Shown here piece after piece: positions 1 to 8,731 of a stretch of DNA of 47,476 bases. A program made the position numbers and the translations under genes. The notes beneath the pieces are model-generated. The model had not been told where the DNA came from. It made no database searches and worked only from the letters and a program-made list of their open reading frames with translations. This DNA is from Chloroflexota bacterium (GTDB lineage Bacteria > Chloroflexota > Dehalococcoidia > Lucifugimonadales > VXLM01): the NCBI GenBank assembly GCA_026713145.1, contig JAPOPA010000248.1, positions 1-47,476 on the forward strand, read 5' to 3'. The number at the start of each line of letters is the position of its first letter. The stretch's first letter is position 1.

Positions 1-126
1 CTGTTCCCGATTGAAGTCCCGAAATGGCATGCCACTTCTCCTAAAGCAGGTGCAACAACACGAACTTACCCCTAGAACCTCTGTATTTTCAACAAGATAA
101 CCTACTTATGAGACAGCCTCCGTCGT

Positions 127-172
127 GGGAGAGGGCTAGAGTCTGCCCGTACTCGATACGGGGGTGAGGGTC
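127..172. repeat. Composite intergenic palindrome (family E arm interrupted by family B palindrome)
   Basis: The stretch reads GGGAGAGGGCTAGAGT, then a palindromic CCCGTA-CTCGA-TACGGG core (146-162), then GGGTGAGGGTCTAC. The outer halves look like the common dispersed repeat form GGGAGAGGGnTAGGGTGAGGG seen again in part near 28317-28337. The core is a degenerate copy of the 20-bp palindrome found at 19628 and 25353. It lies in the non-coding first 217 bases, where I see no gene. The nested reading is an interpretation; the palindrome itself is direct. Confidence 0.45.
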
Positions 173-217
173 TACGAGGCGTGCAGGCGAGAACACGGTC
201 GTCTAACGCCAATTTGG

Positions 218-223
218 TATAGC
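218..223 (+). promoter_or_regulatory. Candidate -10 box (TATAGC)
   Basis: TATAGC lies 31 bases before the preferred start codon at 255, giving a leader of about 25 nt. No good -35 hexamer stands 16-18 bases upstream, so this is weak. It supports the start at 255 rather than the upstream in-frame ATG at 228, which would fall at or before the transcription start. Confidence 0.25.
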
Positions 224-254
224 ATCTATGCAAGAAACCCAGAGGTACACCCAC

Positions 255-1025
255 ATGAAAATCACCGACTATGGAAATTCGTATGTCACATGGACGGGCA
301 ACGTCGACCCGAACGACAACCGGAAACCGGGACACATGCCGTGGCCGAACACGGTGCGCATCCTCCTCGACTCGCGGTGCTGGATCAGCGACGAGTCGGG
401 CGAGACGCGCGAGTACAACATGCTCTCGCCGTGCCGGACTGAGTGGATGTACCGCTCGGACGTGCTCTGGCACCTGCCCAACTACGAGTTTGCGGGCATA
501 TACTCGGATACCGAGTGGATGGCGGGGCATATCAAGGTGGGCGACGTCAACAAGTTCGGCGGCGACTGGCGCATCTCGAGCCACATCGAAGGCCGGTTCA
601 AAGAGCTAAAGACAGTCGTTAGACACCATCCGAAGGTGCAGAAGCTCGACAACCACCGGCAGGTGGTGGAGGCCACCATGGACTACCTGCCGATCATAGC
701 CCGCACAGAGGTCTGGAGCGACGACGGCAAGACGCGCGCCACCGTCGAGTACCCGGTCAAGACGATGAACGTCCAGATCGAACGCGGCAGGATGCAGGTG
801 GACACGGGGCCCCTCATCTACCCCGACTTCCAGGGTGACGAGGAGTCGGAGATTCGTAAGCTCCAGTTCGCGTACGTATGCTACAACACCGATGACGTTG
901 CCGAGTTCGTCCTGCGCGGCCCGACGCCCGTGACCAGCGAAGGCCGCGAGGTGGGCACCTATATCGACTACACCGACATCCGGCGGGTACCCATCCAAAA
1001 CACTTTCTACGCGGCGATGATCTAG
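255..1025 (+). CDS. Uncharacterised protein, 256 aa
   Basis: I do not recognise this family. The protein is soluble, without signal peptide or membrane segment, and rich in Trp, Tyr and acidic residues (for example MKITDYGNSYVTWTGN at the start and HMPWPNTVRILLDSRCW shortly after). The composition suggests a beta-rich fold. I chose ATG 255 because AGAGG stands 9 bases upstream; an in-frame ATG at 228 would add nine unlikely residues. The stop codon is followed after only 2 bases by the start of the methyltransferase gene, so the three genes may be read together, but this gene has the GC-rich codon use of the chromosome while the following pair is AT-richer. Function unknown. Confidence 0.75.
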   Translation: MKITDYGNSYVTWTGNVDPNDNRKPGHMPWPNTVRILLDSRCWISDESGETREYNMLSPCRTEWMYRSDVLWHLPNYEFAGIYSDTEWMAGHIKVGDVNKFGGDWRISSHIEGRFKELKTVVRHHPKVQKLDNHRQVVEATMDYLPIIARTEVWSDDGKTRATVEYPVKTMNVQIERGRMQVDTGPLIYPDFQGDEESEIRKLQFAYVCYNTDDVAEFVLRGPTPVTSEGREVGTYIDYTDIRRVPIQNTFYAAMI

Positions 1026-1027
1026 CG

Positions 1028-2356
1028 ATGACAATCGAGACTCTCAAAGCAATCAACAGTGTCCACAGCGACCGGAACAAGTTGCGGTCGGAAGACCGTG
1101 CGGTGCACGACTGGTACCGCTTCGTCCTGTCGTTCCCGCCGCACTTAGTACGAGACTATCTTGAACGGCTGGGTGTCGGCCCCTCCGACACGGTTCTAGA
1201 TCCCTTTTGCGGAACCGGTACAACGTTGGTGGAGTGCAAGAAGCTTGGCATTGCCAGCGTGGGAATCGAGTCGAACCCGATGGCTCATTTCGCAAGCCTG
1301 GTTAAGGTTGATTGGTCGGTTGATGCCTCGGCACTCTCGGAATTTGCGGAAGGGGTTGCGGTATCGACACAAGAGATACTGGATCGTGGCGGGAGCAACG
1401 AATGGGTCGGACTTCCTTTGCTCGCCACGAAGGGAGGCACAGAATCCCCGATGCGGCAGCTTGACCAAGAGCAGTCGAAGCTCTTGCTCAAGGACTCAAT
1501 CAGTCCGAGACCTCTGCACAAAACGCTCGTCCTCTTGGAGGAGATCGACCGGCATGGCGACCTACAGATGCGGCAAAAAGGGAGACTTGCACTCGCGAAG
1601 GCACTTACACACCGCATCGGTAATCTAAAGTTCGGCCCCGAGGTCGGGCTGGGCCGGATCAAGGACGATGCCCCAGTCGTAGAGACATGGATCGAGGGTG
1701 TGAGAGAAATCGCACATGATGTCGGACTTCTAGGGAACCAATCCCAGGTGGCCTCGCAAGTGCTCAAAGCTGACTCGAGGGAAGCAAGTCGGGCGCTAGA
1801 GCCCAATTCTGTCGACGCAGTGATAACGTCTCCCCCATACCCGAACGAAAAGGACTACACTCGCACAACGCGATTAGAGTCGGTAGTCCTCGGACTGATA
1901 CGCGACAGGCGGGAACTGCGTTCGCTAAAGCAGGATCTTATCCGGTCAAACACTAGGGGTGTATACAAGTCCGACACGGACGACCTGGAGGTCTCTCAGC
2001 ACCCGGCGATACAGGAAATCGCCACCGCGATTGAGCGACGTCGTATAGAGTTGGGCAAGACGTCCGGATTCGAGCGCCTTTACCCCCGCGTTACACAGCT
2101 CTACTTCGGCGGCATGGCGAGACATCTGGCCTCTCTGAGGCCCGTTCTTCGACCCGGCGCAAGGCTGGCTTACGTCGTTGGCGATCAGGCCTCGTACCTG
2201 AGAGTCATGATTCGCACGGGGCAAATCCTCGCAGACCTAGCTCAGTCGCTTGGTTATCGCGTCGTAGACATCGACCTGTTTCGCACAAGGCCGTCAACCG
2301 TCACGGGAGAGCAGCTTAGGGAAGAGGTCGTGGTGCTGAAGTGGCTAGGCGAATGA
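1028..2356 (+). CDS. Site-specific DNA methyltransferase (N4-C or N6-A), modification half of an R-M system
   Basis: S-adenosylmethionine-dependent DNA methyltransferase that would protect host DNA. The AdoMet-binding motif I is LDPFCGTGTTLVEC (residues 57-70), and the catalytic motif IV is TSPPYPNEKDYTR (267-279). Motif I precedes motif IV, and the roughly 200 residues between them probably hold the target-recognition region. TSPPY fits amino-methyltransferases (N4-cytosine or N6-adenine) rather than C5 enzymes. The 442-aa length is normal for a type II enzyme. ATG 1028 is 2 bases after the preceding stop; the following gene, 19 bases downstream, has a PD-(D/E)xK-like motif and is probably the cognate nuclease. 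Base composition is intermediate between host and the more AT-rich nuclease gene. Confidence 0.9.
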   Translation: MTIETLKAINSVHSDRNKLRSEDRAVHDWYRFVLSFPPHLVRDYLERLGVGPSDTVLDPFCGTGTTLVECKKLGIASVGIESNPMAHFASLVKVDWSVDASALSEFAEGVAVSTQEILDRGGSNEWVGLPLLATKGGTESPMRQLDQEQSKLLLKDSISPRPLHKTLVLLEEIDRHGDLQMRQKGRLALAKALTHRIGNLKFGPEVGLGRIKDDAPVVETWIEGVREIAHDVGLLGNQSQVASQVLKADSREASRALEPNSVDAVITSPPYPNEKDYTRTTRLESVVLGLIRDRRELRSLKQDLIRSNTRGVYKSDTDDLEVSQHPAIQEIATAIERRRIELGKTSGFERLYPRVTQLYFGGMARHLASLRPVLRPGARLAYVVGDQASYLRVMIRTGQILADLAQSLGYRVVDIDLFRTRPSTVTGEQLREEVVVLKWLGE

Positions 2357-2375
2357 CACGATAAGGAACTTCAAG

Positions 2376-3179
2376 ATGACCCCCTCGAACCGCTATTCGG
2401 CAATCATTGAGTCCATTTTCCACGCAAAGCATGAGCTTGGAGGACGTGAAGTACCCTTCAATCGAGACGATATCACTGCTCTTGCATCAAAGCTGAACAT
2501 CGTACCGCCAGCGAACCTTGGTGACGTAGTCTACAGCTTCCGATATAGAAATGATTTACCGGCCAGCATTCTTGCAAAAGCCCCAAAAGGCGAAACGTGG
2601 ATAATTCGCCCAGCAGGGCGTGGCAAGTACCGATTCGAGTTGGTCGCGGACGTTCCGCTTGCACCCAACCTAACCCTCGCCGTCACAAAGATACCCGACG
2701 CGACTCCAGGAATAATCTCGAAGTACGCCTTTAGCGACGAGCAGTCCCTCCTGGCGCGTGTCCGCTACAATCGCTTGATCGATGTGTTCTTGGGCATCGC
2801 CTGCTATTCGCTGCAGAACCACTTGCGGACGACCGTCGCGGGAATGGGCCAAGTAGAGACTGATGAAATATACGTAGGCGTGGACAAGAGTGGCTCCCAC
2901 TACGTAGTTCCCGTACAGGCTAAGGGAGGCAGTGACAAGCTCAGCCGTGTTCAGATTGAACAAGACATCGCCGTTTGTGTCGAAAAGCTGCCCTCTCTCA
3001 TCTGTCGGCCTATCGGAGCACAGTTCATGAAGGATGGACTGATTGCACTCTTCGAGTTCGAGCAACAAGGCGAAGATATTCGAGTTGCCTCCGAGAAACA
3101 CTATCAGCTTGTGCCCCCAGAATCGGTGACCGATGAGGACTTGCTTGGGTATCGCCAGCGACTTTCAGACAGGACTTGA
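2376..3179 (+). CDS. Probable restriction endonuclease, PD-(D/E)xK type
   Basis: Likely nuclease partner of the upstream methyltransferase. A segment ETDEIYVGVD (161-170) followed by VPVQAKGGSDK (178-188) matches the acidic-residue ... (E/Q)xK pattern of PD-(D/E)xK nucleases, with Q181 and K183 as the QxK pair. The family call rests on this motif and on position; overall similarity to a named enzyme is not evident. ATG 2376 has AAGGA 8 bases upstream. The gene is AT-richer than its neighbours: two sampled 60-base lines have 43-47% GC, against about 78% in a line of the next gene. Its stop overlaps the start of thiE by 4 bases, so the R-M pair appears to have been inserted at the head of a housekeeping operon. 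Confidence 0.7.
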   Translation: MTPSNRYSAIIESIFHAKHELGGREVPFNRDDITALASKLNIVPPANLGDVVYSFRYRNDLPASILAKAPKGETWIIRPAGRGKYRFELVADVPLAPNLTLAVTKIPDATPGIISKYAFSDEQSLLARVRYNRLIDVFLGIACYSLQNHLRTTVAGMGQVETDEIYVGVDKSGSHYVVPVQAKGGSDKLSRVQIEQDIAVCVEKLPSLICRPIGAQFMKDGLIALFEFEQQGEDIRVASEKHYQLVPPESVTDEDLLGYRQRLSDRT

Positions 3180-3838
3180 GTGAATTGCACCGAGCCAACG
3201 CCGCACCCAAGATCGACGGCCTCTACGTCATCGTAGGCCCCGACGCCACTCGCGGACGGCCCGTCGCGGAAGTCGCGGAGGCGGCGTTGCGCGGTGGAGC
3301 GCGTGTCCTCCAGCTCCGCGACAAGACAGGCGACCGGGGCGACGTGCTCCAAACCGCCGTCAGGTTGCGGGAGATGTGCCGCGACCACGATGCCCTGTTC
3401 TTCGTGAACGACGATATCGCGCTTGCGTATGCCTGTGACGCCGACGGCGTTCACCTGGGACAGTCCGACCTTCCCGTGGACGTTGCACGACGGATCCTCG
3501 CCCCCGACAAGCAGATCGGCCGCTCCAACAACACCGACGCGGAGGTCGAGGTCTCGGTGTCGATGGGAGTGGACTACGTGGCGGTCGGCGCAGTGTTCCC
3601 GACGACCACCGTCGGCAAGGGAGCACGTCAGGCCATCGGGCTCGACGGCATCCGCAGCGCCCGCGACACCACGGACATTCCGCTCGTGGCGATAGGAGGC
3701 ATCAATGAGAGCAACGTCGGGGATGTCATTAGGTCCGGGGCCGACTGCGTGTCCGTCATAAGCGCCGTCACGATGGCCGATGACCCGGAAGACGCCGCGC
3801 GACGCTTGGCCGCCGCAATTGAAGACGCAAGGAGTTGA
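3176..3838 (+). CDS. thiE: Thiamine-phosphate synthase
   Basis: Joins the HMP-pyrophosphate and thiazole-phosphate halves to thiamine monophosphate with release of pyrophosphate. The TIM-barrel sequence is recognisable throughout: GLYVIVGPDA at the start, VLQLRDKTGD (pyrophosphate and pyrimidine contacts), FFVNDDIALA, DGVHLGQSDLP, YVAVGAVFPTTTVGKG and VAIGGINESNV. Length of about 220 aa is normal. The first possible start is TTG 3176, overlapping the upstream stop as TTGA; a second TTG at 3185 is also possible. No thiamine-pyrophosphate riboswitch signature is visible upstream, where the R-M genes now sit. The gene heads a run with the translin-family gene and a glycosyltransferase. Confidence 0.95.
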   Translation: MSELHRANAAPKIDGLYVIVGPDATRGRPVAEVAEAALRGGARVLQLRDKTGDRGDVLQTAVRLREMCRDHDALFFVNDDIALAYACDADGVHLGQSDLPVDVARRILAPDKQIGRSNNTDAEVEVSVSMGVDYVAVGAVFPTTTVGKGARQAIGLDGIRSARDTTDIPLVAIGGINESNVGDVIRSGADCVSVISAVTMADDPEDAARRLAAAIEDARS

Positions 3839-3841
3839 CCC

Positions 3842-4492
3842 CTGAGCACCACACCTGACCGGAAAACCGAGCTTCACGCGATAGCAGAATCCGCATCGAA
3901 GGAGTTTGCGACCACCCACGCCGACCGCGAGCAGGGGCTTCGCCTCTCGCGGGAGATCGTCCGCAACTCGGCCAACTCGATACGCGCCACTCACCGGGGC
4001 GAGTACGACCAGGCAAAGAAACTCCTCGACACGGTCGCAGAGCTTTCGGGCCAGGCAATCGCACTCCGCGACCAGCAGCCCCGCGTGTACTACGGCGGCT
4101 ACATCGAAGACGCACTGAAGGAGTACACCGAGGCCGCAGTCACCCTGGCTCTCATCGAGGGTCGCCCGATGCCGAAGGCCGACGATCTTGGCATAGGGGC
4201 CGCCCCATACCTGGGCGGCCTGGCAGATACCGTAGGCGAGATGCGGCGGTTCATCCTCGATGCCCTCCGCACCGACGACTTCTCGCGGTGCGAGGAGCTA
4301 CTCGACGTCATGGACGAGATATACACCGTCCTCGTCACGATGGACTACCCCGACGCTGTGACGCGAGGCCTGCGACGAAGCACCGACATGGTTCGCGGCA
4401 TCCTCGAACGCACCCGCGGCGACCTCACCATCGCGCTCCGGCAGCAGCGACTGGAAGAGCGCCTCGCCGAGGCGCGCGAGCGGTTCGAGTAG
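3842..4492 (+). CDS. Translin-family RNA/DNA-binding protein with probable CTG start
   Basis: Translin/TRAX-type all-helical protein (COG2178 kind), 216 aa. Family-like features are LRLSREIVRNSANSIRATHRG near the N-terminus, YIEDALKEYTEA in the middle, then PYLGGLADTVGEMRRFILDALR, and a C-terminal helix DYPDAVTRGLRRSTDMVRGI. Eukaryotic translins bind single-stranded nucleic acid as rings; the bacterial role is not known. The reading frame opens only after the in-frame thiE stop (TGA 3836-3838) and has no ATG, GTG or TTG before GTG 4085, which would remove the first 81 residues, including conserved helices. CTG 3842 follows GGAG (3831-3834) at 7 bases, so I take CTG as the start. The glycosyltransferase follows after 17 bases. 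Confidence 0.8.
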   Translation: MSTTPDRKTELHAIAESASKEFATTHADREQGLRLSREIVRNSANSIRATHRGEYDQAKKLLDTVAELSGQAIALRDQQPRVYYGGYIEDALKEYTEAAVTLALIEGRPMPKADDLGIGAAPYLGGLADTVGEMRRFILDALRTDDFSRCEELLDVMDEIYTVLVTMDYPDAVTRGLRRSTDMVRGILERTRGDLTIALRQQRLEERLAEARERFE

Positions 4493-4509
4493 AAGGCCGC
4501 ATCGCGCCA

Positions 4510-5235
4510 TTGAAGCTCACCATCATCATCCCCGCCTTCAACGAGGAGCACTATCTCCCGTCGACTCTGGACTCCATCAAGACATCCGCGTCCCGTTTGC
4601 GCGCCGTCTCTGACGCCGAGGTCGACATACTCGTCGTCGACAACAACAGCGAGGACGACACCGCCGCAGTCGCCCGGAGCAATGGCGCGACGGTAGTACA
4701 CGAGCCGGTGCAGGGCATTGCCCGCGCCCGAAACGCTGGAGCGGATCATGCCGAAGGCGACGTGCTCGTATTCGTCGACGCGGACGTGGTGCTGCCGGAC
4801 ACCATTCTTGAAAGAATCCACACGGCGATGAGCCATCCGGATTGCGTTGGGGGAGCCGTGGACGTCGAATACCGACCGAAACGACGGTTACTCAGGCCCT
4901 ACCTCGGCGCTTGGCGGCTTCTCTCGCGCCTCACGGGCATTGCCCAGGGGGCGACCCAGTTCTGCCGCAAGTCCGTATTCATAGAGGTGGGAGGCTATGA
5001 CGAAAAGGCGTGGATCGGTGAGGACGCCGATTTCTTCTGGGCGCTCAAGAAGCTGGCCAAGCGTACAGGCCGCAAGGTCAGGTTCATCGAGAGTCCTCGC
5101 GTCCAGGCCTCCTCCCGGCGTTTCGACAAGTGGCCGCTTTGGAAGATCCTGGTATGGACCAACCCCCTCTTCATCGTGCTGTTCCGCCGTCGCAAGGCCT
5201 TCTGGAGCGGGTGGTATTCGCGCGCCGTGAGATAG
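4510..5235 (+). CDS. Family 2 glycosyltransferase
   Basis: GT-A fold enzyme transferring a sugar from a nucleotide-sugar donor. The N-terminus KLTIIIPAFNEEHYLPSTLD and the VDNNSEDDTA segment form the nucleotide pocket; VFVDADVVLP holds the DxD-type metal site; GIARARNAGADHAEGD is typical. The later GGYDEKAWIGEDADFFWALK contains the ED motif of the catalytic base region. About 241 aa, a single catalytic domain. A C-terminal hydrophobic segment (ILVWTNPLFIVLF) may attach the protein to the membrane. TTG 4510 is the only start close to the conserved beginning; an AGAAGG stretch lies about 12 bases upstream. Acceptor unknown. Confidence 0.88.
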   Translation: MKLTIIIPAFNEEHYLPSTLDSIKTSASRLRAVSDAEVDILVVDNNSEDDTAAVARSNGATVVHEPVQGIARARNAGADHAEGDVLVFVDADVVLPDTILERIHTAMSHPDCVGGAVDVEYRPKRRLLRPYLGAWRLLSRLTGIAQGATQFCRKSVFIEVGGYDEKAWIGEDADFFWALKKLAKRTGRKVRFIESPRVQASSRRFDKWPLWKILVWTNPLFIVLFRRRKAFWSGWYSRAVR

Positions 5236-5345
5236 GCGGCTAGAGCATGTAACCTTGAATGCCGTTCACGGCTATGGTACTTTTAGCCCGCTTTCACTCG
5301 CAGGCAGAACACACGAAGTCTTCCCGTCGCTGGGGAGGCTTTTTC

Positions 5346-7430
5346 ATGGGGGACTATATGCAGGAAGTCTTATTTGTAGCAATCGGCGCGGCCGTCATCG
5401 GACTGCTATTCGCCTTGTACCTGACCTCAACCATTCTGCGGCAGGACGAGGGCAGCGAGCGGGTGCGCTTCATCGGCGACGCGATCCGAAAGGGCTCGGC
5501 CGCCTTCCTCAAGCGCGAGTACAGCGTCCTCGCGATCTTCGTGGTCGTGGTAGTCATCATCCTTGCCCTGTTCATAGACTACGACGTCCTGGGGAAGATC
5601 GAGGGGGACGACGCCTCTATCCCGTCGACGGCCATCGCCTATCTCATTGGGGCCATTGGCTCGGCTCTGGCCGGGTACATCGGGATGAGCATAGCGGTGC
5701 GCGCCAACACCCGCACAACGGTCAAGGCGCAGGAAGGCCTCAACCCCGCCCTCCGGCTGGCCTTTAACAGCGGCGCGGTCATGGGGCTGACGGTCGTCGG
5801 CATAGGACTGCTGGGAGTGGCGATCCTGTACTGGATATTCCAGGACTTTCAGATCGTCGCGGGCTTCGGCATGGGTGCGTCCTCGATAGCCCTGTTCGCG
5901 AGGGTGGGCGGCGGCATCTACACCAAGGCCGCCGACGTCGGAGCCGACCTCGTGGGCAAGGTCGAGGCTGGAATCCCTGAGGACGACCCGCGCAACCCCG
6001 CTACCATCGCTGACAACGTGGGCGACAACGTGGGCGACGTGGCGGGCATGGGCGCGGACCTGTTCGAGTCGTACGTAGGCTCAATTATCGCGACCCTCGC
6101 GCTGGCGGCAACAGGCGGAGCTCTCCTTGCGGAGAAGGGCCTGATCACGCTGAACGCGGACTTGGCCGACACAAAGAACTTCGACCATGAGCTGTTCATG
6201 CTGCCAATTCTCGTGGCTGCCGTTGGCATCATCTCATCCATCGTCGGAACGTTCCTCGTGCGTGCACCTGAGGGCGCTCATATGGGCCGACTCCTCTGGG
6301 CGCTCCGCACAGGGATATTTTCCTCCGGCGCACTGGTGCTGATCGCGGTCGGCGTGCTGATTCCCGTACTGGACCTGCCCTTCCAACTCTTCTGGGTGAT
6401 ACTCATCGGCCTCGTGGCCGGACAGATCATCGGGACGGCGTCGGAGGTCGCGACATCCTACGAGTATAAGTTCACGAAGGACCTCGCCGCGCAGTCGGAG
6501 ACAGGCCCGGCGACCGTCATCATAGGTGGGCTCGGTCTTGGAATGCTGAGCACACTCGTGCCCGCCATCGTGGTCGTGATAGCCATGTGGCTGACCAACG
6601 ACCTCGCCGGCACCTACGGAGTGGCGCTTGCCGCTGTAGGGATGTTGTCCACCCTCGGAATTACCCTCGCGACCGACGCCTACGGCCCAGTAGCAGATAA
6701 CGCGGGAGGCATCGCGGAGCAGGCTGGCCTCGACCCTGAGGTCCGCGAACGCACGGACGCGCTCGACTCGCTCGGCAACACGACCGCCGCCACGGGCAAG
6801 GGCTTCGCCATCGGTTCGGCGGTACTCACCGCACTCGCACTGATGGCAGCATACTCGGAAGTCTCTGGAGTGAGCATCTTCAACCTCACGGACGTGAAGG
6901 TGCTCATGGGCGTCCTGCTCGGAAGCCTCATGCCCTTCCTCTTCGCCGCGTTGACAATGCAGGCAGTAGGACGTGCCGCGGGCGCAATGGTGCAGGAGGT
7001 GCGCCGTCAGTTCCGCGAGATCGCCGGACTCATGGAGGGCGAGGCTGAGGCGGACTACGCGCGGGCCGTCGATATCAGCACGCGCGGCGCAATGCGCGAG
7101 ATGGTCCTTCCGGGACTTATCGCCATCATCGCCCCCGTCGCAGTAGGGGCCATTCTCGGCGCGGAAGCGCTTGGCGGGCTCCTCATAGGCGCGATAGCCA
7201 CCGGCTTCCTGCTGGCCATCATGATGGCGAACGCGGGAGGTGCGTGGGACAACGCGAAGAAGTACGTCGAGGCGGGAGCGCACGGAGGCAAGGGCACCAG
7301 ACAGCACGAGGCCGTCGTAGTCGGCGACACCGTCGGCGACCCCTTCAAGGACACCTCGGGCCCCGCCCTCAACATCCTCATCAAGCTCATGTCCATCGTC
7401 GCCCTCGTCTTCGCGCCACTGTTCTTGTAG
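5346..7430 (+). CDS. hppA: Membrane-bound ion-pumping pyrophosphatase, K+-dependent type
   Basis: Integral membrane enzyme that couples pyrophosphate hydrolysis to H+ or Na+ pumping. The substrate motifs are present: [39 protein letters not shown] and, near the C-terminus, [12 protein letters not shown] and [19 protein letters not shown]. The sequence [16 protein letters not shown] carries Ala where K+-independent enzymes have Lys, so this is the K+-dependent class; whether it moves H+ or Na+ cannot be settled here. About 694 aa with some 16 hydrophobic helices, normal for the family. ATG 5346 follows GGGGAGG by 8 bases; ATG 5358 is an alternative. It would energise the membrane using pyrophosphate made in biosynthesis. 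Confidence 0.95.
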   Translation: MGDYMQEVLFVAIGAAVIGLLFALYLTSTILRQDEGSERVRFIGDAIRKGSAAFLKREYSVLAIFVVVVVIILALFIDYDVLGKIEGDDASIPSTAIAYLIGAIGSALAGYIGMSIAVRANTRTTVKAQEGLNPALRLAFNSGAVMGLTVVGIGLLGVAILYWIFQDFQIVAGFGMGASSIALFARVGGGIYTKAADVGADLVGKVEAGIPEDDPRNPATIADNVGDNVGDVAGMGADLFESYVGSIIATLALAATGGALLAEKGLITLNADLADTKNFDHELFMLPILVAAVGIISSIVGTFLVRAPEGAHMGRLLWALRTGIFSSGALVLIAVGVLIPVLDLPFQLFWVILIGLVAGQIIGTASEVATSYEYKFTKDLAAQSETGPATVIIGGLGLGMLSTLVPAIVVVIAMWLTNDLAGTYGVALAAVGMLSTLGITLATDAYGPVADNAGGIAEQAGLDPEVRERTDALDSLGNTTAATGKGFAIGSAVLTALALMAAYSEVSGVSIFNLTDVKVLMGVLLGSLMPFLFAALTMQAVGRAAGAMVQEVRRQFREIAGLMEGEAEADYARAVDISTRGAMREMVLPGLIAIIAPVAVGAILGAEALGGLLIGAIATGFLLAIMMANAGGAWDNAKKYVEAGAHGGKGTRQHEAVVVGDTVGDPFKDTSGPALNILIKLMSIVALVFAPLFL

Positions 7431-7452
7431 GTAGACTAGTCGGCATTTTTTC

Positions 7453-7481
7453 GTAGAGGCAGGTTTCAAACCTGCCCCTAC
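7453..7481. repeat. 29-bp intergenic palindrome (family A)
   Basis: GTAG-a-GGCAGGTTT-c-AAACCTGCC-c-CTAC: arms of 14 bases with a single mismatch pair around a central C at 7467. It lies 22 bases after the hppA stop and may act as a transcript-end hairpin, although the T-rich run (TTTTTT, 7446-7451) precedes rather than follows it. Similar GGCAGGTTTnAAACCTGCC elements are common dispersed repeats in many bacteria. Confidence 0.8.
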
Positions 7482-7519
7482 CTGTATGCGGGCGGAATGT
7501 CACCGCCCAGGAGGTAGAC

Positions 7520-8563
7520 ATGCCAACGGTATCGGAACGCGACCTTCACGACGTTGTAAGGCGGGTCCTCGATGCAGCGGGGGCAAGCGCCGAGAACGCC
7601 TCCCGAATGGCCGACGCGCTGGTGTCAGCCAACCTGCGCGGCGTGGACACCCACGGCGTGTTCCATCTCAATGGGTACGTCCAAGCCATCCTCGACGGCA
7701 AGCTCGACGCTAGCGCCAGCCCATCCATCGTGCGCGAGACGGCCAACACGGCGCTCGTGGACGGCAATCGTACGTTCGGCCACGTCGCGGCGAAGTTCGC
7801 AACCGACATCGCTGTCCGGAAGGCCAAGGAGAACGACGTAGCCGTAGTCGGCATGGTCCGCTCTGAGCACATCGGGCGTCTCGGCGAGTACGCTGAGATG
7901 GCCGCCGCCGAGGGTGTGGTGGCCATCGTTAGCGGAGCGGGATATATGCTGGGTAACAAGGTGGCTGCTCCCTACGGCGGGAGCAAGGGGCTGCTCAGTT
8001 CCAACCCGATAGCGATCGGTTTTCCCGGTGGTGAAGAGCCGGGGATGGTCTTCGACTACGCAACGACGGCGATGGCGAACTCGAAGATGAACCTCTACAA
8101 GATGCGGAACGAGGAGCTTCCGGCGGGCACCGTCATCGACAAGGACGGCTACCCCACAACCAATCCCACTGCCGTGCAGGAGGGAGGCTACCTCCTCCCG
8201 TTCGGGGGACACAAGGGATACGCGCTCATGATGGCCGTGGAGTTTCTCGGGCAGGTCCTCGTCGGCTCCGACGCTGTTGAGGACGACGGGATGGGCACCC
8301 AGTCGATGGTGCGGCAAGGAGTCTCGATCATCGCCATCCGCGCGGACGTCTTCCGTCCGGATGCGGATTTCAGGCGACGCGCCGACGAGCTAGTCCGTGA
8401 AGCCCGAGGCATCCCGCCCGCGCCAGGCTTCGAACAGGTCATGGCACCGGGCGACCCTGAGTCGCGAGCCCAAGCGCAGCGCTCAGCCGAGGGTATACCC
8501 GTCCCCGATAAGGTGTGGCAGTTGATCGTCGAGGCGGGCAGGTCGGTGGGGGTGGTGGTGTAG
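7520..8563 (+). CDS. LDH2/MDH2-family NAD(P)-dependent oxidoreductase (malate / L-lactate / ureidoglycolate dehydrogenase type)
   Basis: 2-hydroxyacid dehydrogenase of the non-Rossmann LDH2 family, 347 aa, the usual length. Diagnostic pieces are LRGVDTHGVFHLNGY with the catalytic His, VVGMVRSEHIGRLGEYAE, the nucleotide-site segment SSNPIAIGFPGG, and LLPFGGHKGYALMMAVEFL. ATG 7520 is preceded by AGGAGGT at 6 bases, a strong ribosome site. Substrate is not predictable from sequence; malate, L-lactate, L-sulfolactate and ureidoglycolate are all used by relatives. Monocistronic, flanked by a palindrome upstream and hicBA downstream. Confidence 0.9.
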   Translation: MPTVSERDLHDVVRRVLDAAGASAENASRMADALVSANLRGVDTHGVFHLNGYVQAILDGKLDASASPSIVRETANTALVDGNRTFGHVAAKFATDIAVRKAKENDVAVVGMVRSEHIGRLGEYAEMAAAEGVVAIVSGAGYMLGNKVAAPYGGSKGLLSSNPIAIGFPGGEEPGMVFDYATTAMANSKMNLYKMRNEELPAGTVIDKDGYPTTNPTAVQEGGYLLPFGGHKGYALMMAVEFLGQVLVGSDAVEDDGMGTQSMVRQGVSIIAIRADVFRPDADFRRRADELVREARGIPPAPGFEQVMAPGDPESRAQAQRSAEGIPVPDKVWQLIVEAGRSVGVVV

Positions 8564-8696
8564 CGGGAACGCGCACTGACACAGATCGGGTACTCCGGTT
8601 ATTGTTGCGGTGAAACTCCACCACCTTCCGCTCTTCAATCATGCCGGTCCCATGTCCGGGCCCGGGTATCGGAATTGTCGGGAATGTGTTTCCTAT

Positions 8697-8712
8697 GTAA
8701 CAATAGCGTTAC
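8697..8712. promoter_or_regulatory. Candidate HicB operator (GTAAC-N6-GTTAC)
   Basis: A perfect 5-bp inverted repeat, GTAAC aatagc GTTAC, sits 20 bases before the hicB start. A second palindrome CCGGGCCCGG is at 8656-8665. HicB antitoxins of this sort often bind their own promoter, so either palindrome could be the site. No -35/-10 pair is convincing here. Inference from position only. Confidence 0.3.
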
Positions 8713-8731
8713 TAAGTTCGGGGTCAGTGAC

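Noticed and set aside
3100..3180. Thiamine-pyrophosphate riboswitch before thiE.
   Set aside because: No conserved CTGAGA-type core found; the region is nuclease coding sequence.
3360..3994. Several long frames opposite thiE and other GC-rich genes.
   Set aside because: They are antisense shadows with Arg, Gly and Val-rich composition and no domain-like pattern.
4288..4510. Longer N-terminus for the glycosyltransferase (frame open from 4288).
   Set aside because: It overlaps the translin-family gene for over 200 bases and has Arg/His-rich shadow composition.
7446..7481. Intrinsic terminator after hppA.
   Set aside because: The T-run lies before the palindrome rather than after it on the plus strand, and the palindrome matches a dispersed repeat family.
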